Shown here in pieces: positions 35,929-44,726 of a DNA stretch of 64,000 nucleotides. Source of the stretch: Gallibacterium melopsittaci (GTDB lineage Bacteria; Pseudomonadota; Gammaproteobacteria; Enterobacterales; Pasteurellaceae). Position numbers and translations under genes: made by a program. The stretch lies in assembly GCF_042433085.1 (NCBI RefSeq), contig NZ_JBHLWA010000001.1, positions 1 to 64,000 on the forward strand. Reading direction: 5' to 3'. Each line of letters begins with the position of its first letter. The first letter of the stretch is position 1. Below the pieces are notes generated by a model. The model did not search any database. It had not been told where the DNA came from and was given only the letters and a program-made list of their open reading frames with translations.

Positions 35929-37037
35929 ATGACAAATTGGAATCGTGAACTTTCCTATAATTCATTACCAGATTACCTCCTTCACAGGCATTAGAAACTA
36001 AAGCTATTCTTAAACAAACTATTTTATCCCGAGCAGCATTGGCTGAACTAAAACAAGCAGTAGAACTTATTCCTAATCAATCGATGTTAACTAATACAAT
36101 TCCAATTATGGAAGCGAAAGCGAGTAGTGAAATTGAAAATATTATGACAACAACGGATAAGTTATTTCAGTCATTACAAATAGAAAATAATGGTAGTGAT
36201 CCTGCAACGAAAGAAGCATTACGATACCGAACAGCGCTATTTACTGGACATAAAAGTTTAGATCGACTTCCTTTATGTACACAAACGGCTGTACTTGTAT
36301 GTAGTGAAATTAAAGGCAGAGATATGGATATTCGTAAAGTAAGTGGTACAGCAATACGTAACGGTACAACAGGCGAAACTATCTATACTCCTCCTGTGGG
36401 AGAGCAACTTATTCGTAATAAATTAGCTAATTGGGAACGATTTATTCATCAAAATGAAGATCTTGATCCATTAATTATTTTAGCAGTTGCTCATTATCAA
36501 TTTGAAGCAATCCACCCATTTACTGATGGTAATGGACGAACAGGGCGAATATTAAATAGTTTATTGTTAATTAACAAAGGTTTATTAAATTTACCAATTC
36601 TATATTTAAGTCGATATATTATTCAAAATAAGAATGACTATTATCGTCTATTATTAAAGGTTACAGCAGAACAAAATTGGCAGGATTGGATTATTTATAT
36701 TTTAAAAGGTATAGAAGATACTGCAAAATGGACGGTAAAAAAGATAGAAGCTATTAGGCTATTATTAGAAGAAACAAAACGTTATATACAAGATAAGTTA
36801 CCACAAATTTATCAACGAGAATTAGTTGATCTATTATTTGAACAACCATATACACGAATTCAAAATTTAGAAAAAGCTGGAATTGCAAAGCGGCAAACTG
36901 CCTCAAAATATTTAAAAGAGTTATGTGATATTGGTATTTTAGAAGAAATTTCTATTGGGCGAGATAAGCTATTTATTCATGTGAAATTGATGGAGTTGTT
37001 GAGGGGAGAGAGTAATCAGTTTGTAGAATATAGATAG
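35929..37037 (+). pseudogene. Fic-family AMP-transferase gene with a frameshift near its start
   Basis: The ATG at 35929 opens MTNWNRELSYNSLPD, the usual Fic_N start. One missing T near 35973 shifts the frame, and a TAG at 35992-35994 stops it after 21 codons. The same protein continues in the next frame (LPPSQALETKAILKQ) to 37037, 332 residues of it readable from a TTG at 36039. The core is intact: the inhibitory-helix motif SSEIEN (S-x-x-x-E-N, class II Fic), the active-site HPFTDGNGRTGR, and a C-terminal winged helix with RQTASKYLKEL. Such enzymes AMPylate proteins and are self-inhibited. Translation from an internal start could still give a catalytic core. Confidence 0.82.
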
Positions 37038-37080
37038 GATTAGATAGACTAATCCTAATTTTATTTAATATCATCACAAA

Positions 37081-38346
37081 TCAAACTTTCTGATTTTTAT
37101 ACCCTAGCAACATCGCATAAAATAAAACAGTTAAGAAAAAATAGAACATATTACCAGAGTTATGGGAAAAAAAGGCTTGGGTTAAACCATATGATATAAC
37201 AGATGTGATATGGATAATGCCTAAAGTAGAAAAAAGTTTAATTTCCTCATTTTCTTTATATTTTCTGTAAGCTTGTGCAAAAGCATATAGTGGAAATAGA
37301 AAAATACTTAGCAATGATAGAAAGCCAAAAATTCCTCTTTCTAAGAAATCATTTAAATATTGATTATGAGCATGCCCCAAATTTGCAGGATATTCAGCTA
37401 ATAAACCTAATCTGCCAAGCTCTCTTCTTCGTTCATCAGCACCTTTGTGTCCCCAACCTAAGATAGGTTTTTCTCTTATCATTGCAAGAGAAGCTTCCCA
37501 TAAATCTAATCTTGCACCAACAGAAGTATTCGAATTTCCAGGTTTACCAAAATTAGCAACTTCAATATAAGCTTTTTCAATTTGAGATAACATTTTTGCA
37601 GAAGGCGTCATCAACAAAATAGAAATAATCGCTACAAGAGAAACAGAAAAGCTAACAATAACTTTTTTAGTAAGCATATGGCGATTTAAATAAAATAAGG
37701 TCAAGATAATAAATGGCATCAATAACCAACCACCACGACTTGCAGAAAGAAAACTGCCTAGCATTCCTCCGAAAGAACCTATTGCACATAATAAAACCAG
37801 ATAATATTGCTTATGTTTCCAACAATAGAACATTAAAGCAAGGCTAAACATGCCAACTGACATCGCCATATCGCCAGATTGAATTACATAGGTTGTATCG
37901 GATAAAGCACGATCATAGTGTAAGAAAAATTTCTGATAAAACGCATAACATCCAGTTGCTATACCAGATAGTGGGATACTATACAGTAGATTTTTTAAGC
38001 TCAATGGATATGCTTTTATCAAGAAAAAAAGTAGTAAAAAACAGATACTCCTACTCGCATTGTCTAGGGTTTTAATTGAATCACTATGAATAAAAATACT
38101 TAATATATAAAGAGTAAAATAAATGCTAAATGGAACTATAAAAAAATAGTAATTTTTGTTTTTAATCTTTGTTAGAGATTTATTTTTTATTATTGAATAA
38201 ATAATAAAAAATACAGCGATAATAATTAAAATTGCCCCACTACTATAAGCCTTTGGAACAATAACTAGAGCAATAAAAAAATAAGTAATGATAAGATTAA
38301 AAAAAATAGATAAATATTTATGGGAGGAAGTAAATGGTATCTGCAT
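37081..38346 (-). CDS. waaL: WaaL-type O-antigen ligase
   Basis: An inner-membrane protein of 421 residues with about eleven helices and one large periplasmic loop near residues 250-345. The Wzy_C/WaaL signature is clear: SASRGGWLLMP, then GARLDLWEASLAMIREKPI and GHAHNQYLNDFLERGIFG with the conserved His. It joins undecaprenyl-linked glycan to lipid A-core at the periplasmic face. It faces away from locus B across infA. The neighbourhood with wbaP and rmlB resembles the H. influenzae hmg region, where a ligase is also linked. Confidence 0.88.
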   Translation of the reverse strand: MQIPFTSSHKYLSIFFNLIITYFFIALVIVPKAYSSGAILIIIAVFFIIYSIIKNKSLTKIKNKNYYFFIVPFSIYFTLYILSIFIHSDSIKTLDNASRSICFLLLFFLIKAYPLSLKNLLYSIPLSGIATGCYAFYQKFFLHYDRALSDTTYVIQSGDMAMSVGMFSLALMFYCWKHKQYYLVLLCAIGSFGGMLGSFLSASRGGWLLMPFIILTLFYLNRHMLTKKVIVSFSVSLVAIISILLMTPSAKMLSQIEKAYIEVANFGKPGNSNTSVGARLDLWEASLAMIREKPILGWGHKGADERRRELGRLGLLAEYPANLGHAHNQYLNDFLERGIFGFLSLLSIFLFPLYAFAQAYRKYKENEEIKLFSTLGIIHITSVISYGLTQAFFSHNSGNMFYFFLTVLFYAMLLGYKNQKV

Positions 38347-38401
38347 AAAAAGGATTTTCCAAAATATAAATATACTCAGAGTGAAGATTTATTTCTTTAA
38401 A

Positions 38402-38436
38402 CTCCCCCCCCCCTTACCACAAAGGCAAGGGAGAAA
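38402..38436 (-). terminator. infA terminator-like hairpin with an expanded G-run
   Basis: On the minus strand, CTCCCTTGCC is followed by TTTGT and GGTAAGGG, then extra G residues and GAGTTT. The stem starts a few bases after the infA stop. The extra G residues interrupt an otherwise normal hairpin and separate it from its T tail, so termination may be leaky into waaL. Confidence 0.5.
38404..38413. repeat. Poly-C tract (C10) between infA and waaL
   Basis: Ten C residues in a row on the plus strand lie 58 bases upstream of the waaL ATG. On the minus strand the tract is part of the 3' arm of the infA terminator-like hairpin (CTCCCTTGCC, short loop, GGTAAGGG). Homopolymers this long are prone to slippage. 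Confidence 0.9.
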
Positions 38437-38440
38437 GATA

Positions 38441-38659
38441 TTAACGACTGCGGAAAACAATACGACCTTTACTTAAATCATAAGGTGTCATTTCAACAGT
38501 TACTTTGTCACCAGTTAAAATACGAATATAGTTTTTTCTCATTTTGCCTGAGATATGTGCAGTAACAACGTGTCCATTTTCTAATTCGACACGGAACATT
38601 GTGTTTGGCAAGGTTTCTAAAATGGTACCTTGCATTTCAATACTATCTTCTTTTGCCAT
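38441..38659 (-). CDS. infA: Translation initiation factor IF-1
   Basis: A 72-residue OB-fold protein that binds the ribosomal A site during initiation. The sequence MAKEDSIEMQGTILETLPN through the terminal GRIVFRSR is the standard bacterial IF-1 at full length. It is a single conserved gene set between the variable waaL and locus B. Confidence 0.98.
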   Translation of the reverse strand: MAKEDSIEMQGTILETLPNTMFRVELENGHVVTAHISGKMRKNYIRILTGDKVTVEMTPYDLSKGRIVFRSR

Positions 38660-38737
38660 GTTTCCTCTAAAAAATTACAACAAAAATGGATTAATCAAAT
38701 AAACAGCTACTTGAGGTAGTTGCATAAAAACGGTGCG

Positions 38738-38743
38738 ATTATA
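38738..38743 (-). promoter_or_regulatory. Candidate -10 element of infA
   Basis: A perfect TATAAT on the minus strand lies about 80 bases upstream of the infA ATG, with a weak TTTCCG 17 bases further up as -35. The remainder of the 336-base infA/wzz divergent region holds an AGCTAC/GTAGTT inverted repeat (38705-38722) and no gene. Confidence 0.45.
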
Positions 38744-38995
38744 CATGGTTATGTCGGTAGCGGAAAGTGAAAAATGTAAAAACTTGAATATGCTTAAGTT
38801 GCAATAATAATCAGTATGAGTCAATTTAACATTTTGATTAATAAGGAAAACACTTACTTCTTATTATCAGACATCAACTTAGTTATGTATTTTGTTGCTG
38901 TTATACACATAAGTTTTATAAACGTTGCTTGCAAAAATCAAAACATCTTCTAAAATATGCGAGATTTTTTGATTAGTAGGCGAGAGTTTTTTGAT

Positions 38996-40156
38996 ATGGA
39001 ACAGCAAAGAGCGCAAAATGATAGGGATGATGAAATAGATTTAGTTGAACTATTTTCGCTATTATGGAAAAAGAAATTAACTATTTTTATCACTACATTG
39101 GTATGTGTATTAATTGCAGCAGGATATGCTTTTACAGCAAAAGAACGTTGGACATCTAAAGCAACTGTAATTATGCCGACATCGGTTGCATTGAAAGAAT
39201 ATAATAATGTACAACAAGAATATGCCCGTATCTTAGGAAATACTTTTGATATTAAAAGTTTATCTCAGCAGATGTTTACTAAATTTACTGAGTTGCTTTA
39301 TTCATTAGATGAAAGACAATCTTTTCTTGTGAGTTCAGATGTATATAAACAAGCTATTTCTGATGGAAAAACAGAAGAACAGCAAAGAAGTATTATGAAT
39401 GAGATGGTTACTAAAGATATTTCTATTACGGTACCAGATCTTAAAAAAGATCCAAATGCTTTAGGCATCACAATTAGTTTTTCTGCTGAATCGCCAGTAC
39501 TAGCACAAAACACCTTAAAGAAATTTATTGATACTATTAATCAACAAGCAGTCACTTTCAATATAGATAATTTTCTGATTGATTATAAGGAAAAGATAGC
39601 TGATCTAAAATTTGAACAAAGTAAGATTCAACAAGATTTGGAAGTACAAAAGAAAGTTAAGTTAGAAAAGTTAAACAAAGCATTAGAAGTTGCAACAAAA
39701 GCAGGAATTACAGATTTAGTGAAAACTGGAGAGAATAATTCTGAATTAGCTATGTTAGCATTGATGAAATCAAATGATACAGCCATTTCAGTTTCTGTAC
39801 CACAAACACAATTGCAATCACAATTACCTCAGTTGCAACTAACAGACAATCCTTATTTGTTCATGCTAGGAACAAAGTATCTAACATCGCAAATTGAAGT
39901 AGTGAGTTCTACTAATATTATTTATCCGCAACGATATTATGAGATTCAAGCACAATTAGAGCATTTAGAGAAATTAGGACAGAACTTAAAAAATATAAAG
40001 GCAGATGCTTTTACTTATTTATCTTCTCCTGATTATCCTGTGGTTAAAGATGCTCCTAAGAGATTGTTAATTTTATTGGTAGGGGCTTTATTGGGATTAA
40101 TTTTATCAATTATTTATATATTTATTAATAATATATTTTCTGAACAAGAAAGTTGA
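38996..40156 (+). CDS. wzz: Wzz-family polysaccharide chain-length regulator (locus B)
   Basis: A polysaccharide co-polymerase of 386 residues from the ATG at 38996; the upstream ATG at 38957 would add 13 residues that do not resemble the family. Transmembrane helices lie at about 27-48 and 357-380, with the Wzz N-terminal block DEIDLVELFSLLWKKKLTIF and a coiled-coil-rich periplasmic body. It has the same length and layout as the locus A Wzz, with which it shares the IEQQ/QQKQ-type helices and a PQRYYEIQAQ segment comparable to PASYYAAKQK. It begins the locus B operon. Confidence 0.87.
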   Translation: MEQQRAQNDRDDEIDLVELFSLLWKKKLTIFITTLVCVLIAAGYAFTAKERWTSKATVIMPTSVALKEYNNVQQEYARILGNTFDIKSLSQQMFTKFTELLYSLDERQSFLVSSDVYKQAISDGKTEEQQRSIMNEMVTKDISITVPDLKKDPNALGITISFSAESPVLAQNTLKKFIDTINQQAVTFNIDNFLIDYKEKIADLKFEQSKIQQDLEVQKKVKLEKLNKALEVATKAGITDLVKTGENNSELAMLALMKSNDTAISVSVPQTQLQSQLPQLQLTDNPYLFMLGTKYLTSQIEVVSSTNIIYPQRYYEIQAQLEHLEKLGQNLKNIKADAFTYLSSPDYPVVKDAPKRLLILLVGALLGLILSIIYIFINNIFSEQES

Positions 40157-40429
40157 TAGTTATTAAGTTATAAATAAAAAATATTTTTTATTTTCTTACT
40201 TTAAGAATAAAAAGTAATTTAAATTTAGAATACATAGTATATTTAATGTTACTAGTAGGTAATGGAGATATAATAATACAATTCATATTTTAAACGATCT
40301 AATGTCGTTTAATGAATCAGTTAAAAGACTAAATTTAACTAATATTATTTTTTATGAAAAGATAAATAAGAAATATACTTGTATAAATATAAAAAAATTT
40401 TTTAACTTTAATAAGGAAAAATAAAATTT
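40157..40429 (+). other. AT-rich gap with possible remnant frame
   Basis: This 273-base gap lies between wzz and the GT32 gene. A short frame beginning MLLVGNGDIIIQ at about 40246 is broken after about 15 codons. A second frame from about 40280 continues as NDLMSFNESVKRLNLTN and then about 30 more residues to a stop near 40424. This suggests the remains of a small glycosyltransferase-like gene, but no domain is recognisable. The end of the gap supplies an AAGGAAAA ribosome binding site for the next gene. Confidence 0.3.
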
Positions 40430-41218
40430 ATGGAACTAGAAGCTATACAAATGTTATGGATTGGGGAAAAATTGAGCCCTATTGAACAACTATCAATTCG
40501 TTCTTTTTTAGCTAATGGGCATCCAGTTCATTTATATGTATATGAAGATGTAATTGGAATCCCAGAGGGAACAACTGTACTGAATGCAAATGAAATAATT
40601 CCATCAAATCAAATATTTAAGTTTTTAGGTTCATATGCAGCATTTGCAGATCTTTTTAGATGGAAATTGTTATTAGATAAAGGGGGTTATTATTCAGATA
40701 TGGATGTAATTTGTATTAAGCCTTTTAGATTTCAATGTGATATCATCGTTGGGTGGGAACAAAATGGGACTTTATTAACGCCAACAATTATGAAATTTCC
40801 AGCCAAAAGTCCATTAGTAGAAATAATGTATAATAGTGCAAAATATCCACTCAAGATATTTAGGCATGATAATTGGAAAGTAATATTGAAAAAATTATAT
40901 TATTTTCTTACTAGGAAAGAAATGAAGGCAATAGGTTGGGGAGAGTGTGCTGGACCATTAGCATTATCTAGAGCATATTTTTATTATCAATATAACAAGA
41001 AAATTATTCCTCTGGATAGTGATGTTTTTTATCCAATTTATTGGACTAAGGTTAAAAAATTTATTGAACCAGATGCGATTAGTATAGATAGTTTACCTAA
41101 AAGTACTCATGCAGTTCATTTATGGAACGAAGTATGGAAAAGAGAAGGTATGGATAAGAATAAAAGATACGCATCTAATACATTGTTAGGTGAATTATTT
41201 AATAAATATTATAAATAA
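40430..41218 (+). CDS. GT32-type glycosyltransferase with DXD motif (locus B)
   Basis: A 262-residue enzyme of the Gly_transf_sug (OCH1-like, GT32) family. AAFADLFRWKLLLDKGGYYS leads into DMDV, the metal-binding DXD. A later GPLALSRAYFYY and a closing HLWNEVW also match the family. Members add sugars to LPS or capsule repeat units. Donor unknown. Codon and base use are much more AT-rich than in wzz or wbaP, consistent with an exchangeable cassette. Confidence 0.85.
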   Translation: MELEAIQMLWIGEKLSPIEQLSIRSFLANGHPVHLYVYEDVIGIPEGTTVLNANEIIPSNQIFKFLGSYAAFADLFRWKLLLDKGGYYSDMDVICIKPFRFQCDIIVGWEQNGTLLTPTIMKFPAKSPLVEIMYNSAKYPLKIFRHDNWKVILKKLYYFLTRKEMKAIGWGECAGPLALSRAYFYYQYNKKIIPLDSDVFYPIYWTKVKKFIEPDAISIDSLPKSTHAVHLWNEVWKREGMDKNKRYASNTLLGELFNKYYK

Positions 41219-41244
41219 TAATATTTTTCTTAGAGAAGGTAATT

Positions 41245-42687
41245 TTGAAAACATCTTTAATTGCTAATGCTATATTTAATTTATTTTATACACTATCCTC
41301 AGTTATATTTCCCGTAGCTATAATGGCTTATATATCTAGGATATTGTTACCTGATGGGATAGGAGTTATTTCATATGCTCAGAATTTATCATATTATTTT
41401 GTTATTCTAAGTACTGTAGGTTTTTCTTATTATGGCATTAAACAGATTGCTAAAGTAAAGGATGATACTGAGGAAACGAATAGGGTATTTTCAGAAATAT
41501 TTCTATTAAGTGTAATATTTTCAGTATTTTCTTCTATATTATATATAGTTTTAATTGCATCTGTATCGAGTTTAAAAAATGAATTTACTTTATATTTGAT
41601 GTATGGAATACAAATCTTTCTAGGATTTACTAATATAGATTGGTTTTACAAAGGAAAAGAAGACTTTGTTTATATAACTGTCAGAAGTTTTATATTAAGA
41701 ATAATAACATTAGTTTTTATTTTTACTATGGTTAAAACTAAAGATGATTATCTAGTTTTTGCGTTTCTAATGAGTTTTGGAATGATCTCTAATCATATAG
41801 TAAATATCTTTTATTTAAAAAAGTATATTAAATTTGTGATAAAAGGTCTTAATATAAAAAGGCATGTTAATATAGTGTTTTATTGGTCTCTTTTAGGTTT
41901 GTTAAGTTGCATTTATAATAATATAGATATAACTATTTTAGGATTTTTTGGAACTAATCATGATATTGGCATATACTCTAACTCTATAAAATTAATTAAT
42001 TCTTTAGTTTCTATTTGTACCGCAATTTCAGCTGTCTTGTTACCTAGACTGAGTTATGTATTTAAACATGATAGGAAACAATTAAATGATATTTTAGATA
42101 ATGCATTTAGTGTTATTTGTTTTATAGTTTTTCCAGCAGTTATACTATTAATAGTATTATCTAATTCTATAGTGGATATTTTTTTTGGTGTAGATTTTTA
42201 TGAAGTTGCTACTTTAGTAAAATTTCTTTCGGTTATAGTTTTTATAAAAGTTTTTGGTGATTTATTTTGTTTTCAATTATTAATTGCATCAAATAATGAA
42301 AAAAAGAGATTGCCTATTAATCTATGGGGAGTAATTATTAATATAATCCTTAATATTGTTCTTATTCCTTTTTTTAGCTACTATGGTTCTATTTTAGCTT
42401 TATTGATTACTGAATTGCTAGTAAATATATATTTGTTTGTGATTGTTTATAAAAAAGTTAGATTCAAAATAAATTATTTTTTTCCATTATCCATTGGAAT
42501 ATTAGGTAGTGTGATTTTGTGTATAACTAGTCTTTTTTTAGAATCTTATGATGTATCAATATTTTTTAATACAATATTTAGTATCAGTGTATATGTAATA
42601 TTTAATTTTCTTGTTAAAAATCCAATTATAGATAAGTTTCTTGATATTTTTCATAAAAAATACAGAATCTTCTTTTTTAAAAGATAG
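41245..42687 (+). CDS. Wzx-type oligosaccharide flippase (locus B)
   Basis: This 480-residue protein has about twelve to fourteen transmembrane helices. The TTG at 41245 is taken as start because AGAAGG lies six bases before it and the frame begins with the typical IANAIFNLFYTLSSVIFPV of flippases. It contains the GIDWFYKG-like element NIDWFYKGKEDF common in RfbX/Wzx proteins. It moves the lipid-linked repeat unit across the inner membrane. Confidence 0.88.
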   Translation: MKTSLIANAIFNLFYTLSSVIFPVAIMAYISRILLPDGIGVISYAQNLSYYFVILSTVGFSYYGIKQIAKVKDDTEETNRVFSEIFLLSVIFSVFSSILYIVLIASVSSLKNEFTLYLMYGIQIFLGFTNIDWFYKGKEDFVYITVRSFILRIITLVFIFTMVKTKDDYLVFAFLMSFGMISNHIVNIFYLKKYIKFVIKGLNIKRHVNIVFYWSLLGLLSCIYNNIDITILGFFGTNHDIGIYSNSIKLINSLVSICTAISAVLLPRLSYVFKHDRKQLNDILDNAFSVICFIVFPAVILLIVLSNSIVDIFFGVDFYEVATLVKFLSVIVFIKVFGDLFCFQLLIASNNEKKRLPINLWGVIINIILNIVLIPFFSYYGSILALLITELLVNIYLFVIVYKKVRFKINYFFPLSIGILGSVILCITSLFLESYDVSIFFNTIFSISVYVIFNFLVKNPIIDKFLDIFHKKYRIFFFKR

Positions 42688-42808
42688 GAATAAGAATCTT
42701 TTATAGTAGAGTAAATAGTTTTACTAAATAAAATATTTATCATTAAGGTGAAAATGGTAATTTTTTATATAGAGGAAAAATAATAATATTTATGATAGGA
42801 CATTGTTT

Positions 42809-43621
42809 ATGAAAATATCATTAATCATGGCGACATTAGGAAGAACAAAAGAAATATATAATCTTCTTGATTCTTTAGTTTCTCAAACTTATAAAAATTT
42901 TGAATTAATAGTAGTCGATCAGAATGAACATTATGAAGTTAAGAATATAATAGATAAATTTTTAAATAAATTAGATATAAAATATATTAGAAGTAATATT
43001 AAAGGTTTATCTATAAATAGAAATATTGGACTTAAATATTGTGACGGAGATATAGTAGCATTTCCTGATGATGACTGCTTTTATTCTAATAATGTGTTAG
43101 AAGAAGTTTATAAAATCTTTATGGATAAAGATATTAAATTAGCTTTAATAGAAGCTATAGATCCAGTAACAAATGAAATTTATATATCTTTCAACTTAAA
43201 CATTATAAGAAAAAATATTATAAAATATAGTCTTTCCTGTAATATTTTTTTGAAATATGACAGAAACTATTTATTTGATGAAAAGCTTGGTGTTGGAACC
43301 TATTTTTCTTCTGGTGAAGAGACAGATTATTTGTGGCAACAGTTATCTTCAAAAGATAAAATTATCTTTATAAAAGATGCTTACTTATATCATTTAAAAG
43401 GTGGCTATAATGCTTTAACTTTTAGAAAAGCATATAAATATGGTCTAGGTTTCGGAGCAATATTTAAAAAAGATATATTTCTCAGAAAGAATTATGGTAA
43501 TATTATTTTATTTCTTAATTATTTATTAAGAAGTATTGGGGGAATCCTTATATCAAGGAATAAAAAAATGTATATTGGATCTTTTTTTGGTAGAATAATT
43601 GGATTTATAAAATATAAATAA
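42809..43621 (+). CDS. Family 2 glycosyltransferase (locus B)
   Basis: A GT-A enzyme of 270 residues, starting MKISLIMATLGRTKEIYNLL, with VVDQNEHYEV and the metal motif DDDC in VAFPDDDCFYSNN. The ATG at 42809 has AGGA (42797-42800) eight bases ahead and is preferred over a TTG at 42803. It is very AT-rich and Ile/Lys/Asn-rich. Sugar specificity unknown. Confidence 0.87.
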   Translation: MKISLIMATLGRTKEIYNLLDSLVSQTYKNFELIVVDQNEHYEVKNIIDKFLNKLDIKYIRSNIKGLSINRNIGLKYCDGDIVAFPDDDCFYSNNVLEEVYKIFMDKDIKLALIEAIDPVTNEIYISFNLNIIRKNIIKYSLSCNIFLKYDRNYLFDEKLGVGTYFSSGEETDYLWQQLSSKDKIIFIKDAYLYHLKGGYNALTFRKAYKYGLGFGAIFKKDIFLRKNYGNIILFLNYLLRSIGGILISRNKKMYIGSFFGRIIGFIKYK

Positions 43622-43632
43622 TAGGAAAATTT

Positions 43633-44715
43633 ATGTTATATTATTTTATTCCAATATATGCTTTTTTAGTATATTTTATTGGATATTTAATCAATCCTAA
43701 AGGAGTATATGGGACATTATGGAATATACTTTCTTTACTCCCAATTATTTTATTTTTATCATATATAGCAATATTTAGAGATATATCTATAGGGACGGAT
43801 ACAGAAAATTATGAAAAAATTTTTCTTCAATCTGAAGAAGGAATAGAGTTTAGCTATATATTTTTATCTGATTTTGTAAAATCAATTGGGGGAGATTTTA
43901 GACTATTTATCTTTTTTGTATTTTTATTAGCTTTTTGTTCTAAGTTGTTCTCATTTTTCAAGGCATCTTATTCTTTACATCTGTCCTTATTAATTTATTC
44001 TGGTATGTGGTACTTAGTATATGATATGAATGGAATTAGACAAGGGATGGCACTGGGTTTTATTTGTATTTCATACTATTTTATTTTTAATAGTAAAATA
44101 ATATATTCATTTATTTTTACTTGTATAGCATCTTGTTTTCATTATACTGCGATTATTTTTATTCCTTTTTTATTGATTCATAAAATTAAATGTTCTAAAA
44201 AAATATTATATTTGATACTATTATTCTCTTTAGTGTTGGGAGGAATTAATTTTTCAGAAGTTATTATTAGTTTTCTATCTAATTTTCAATATTTGCAGTT
44301 GAGATTAATAGACAGAGTCTTATCTTATCAAGCAGATGAACTTTTTAATACTAATGTATTTTATTCATTTAAGACTGTGTCTAGACTATTTATTATTTTT
44401 ATTGTTATATTTTTTATTGATAAAATAAATGCTGATAAACAGTATAAAAACATTGTTTTATGGGGAATGTTAATAAATTTTTTTATTTATTGTATTTTTA
44501 GTCAGTATGAAATAATAGGAGTGAGATTATCATTATATTATCGATTGTCAGAAATATTTTTCTTTTCTATGCTACCTTTAGCTTTCAAGAATAATATTTC
44601 AAGAGTTATTGTTGTTGGATTATTGTGTTTATATGTGAGTCTTAATGTATATCAGATACTATCTTTACCTAATAATAACTTATATCCTTACAAGTCTTTT
44701 ATTTCTATCATATAG
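43633..44715 (+). CDS. EpsG-family membrane protein, probable Wzy polymerase (locus B)
   Basis: A 360-residue protein with about ten transmembrane helices. IAIFRDISIGTDTENYEKIF and YDMNGIRQGMALGFI, followed by FHYTAIIFIPF, are typical EpsG features, including the conserved Arg-Gln after the Asn-Gly. EpsG proteins act as Wzy-type polymerases in many surface glycan loci. Its place between transferases in a wzz/wzx operon supports this. Confidence 0.83.
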   Translation: MLYYFIPIYAFLVYFIGYLINPKGVYGTLWNILSLLPIILFLSYIAIFRDISIGTDTENYEKIFLQSEEGIEFSYIFLSDFVKSIGGDFRLFIFFVFLLAFCSKLFSFFKASYSLHLSLLIYSGMWYLVYDMNGIRQGMALGFICISYYFIFNSKIIYSFIFTCIASCFHYTAIIFIPFLLIHKIKCSKKILYLILLFSLVLGGINFSEVIISFLSNFQYLQLRLIDRVLSYQADELFNTNVFYSFKTVSRLFIIFIVIFFIDKINADKQYKNIVLWGMLINFFIYCIFSQYEIIGVRLSLYYRLSEIFFFSMLPLAFKNNISRVIVVGLLCLYVSLNVYQILSLPNNNLYPYKSFISII

Positions 44716-44726
44716 AGGGATATTAT

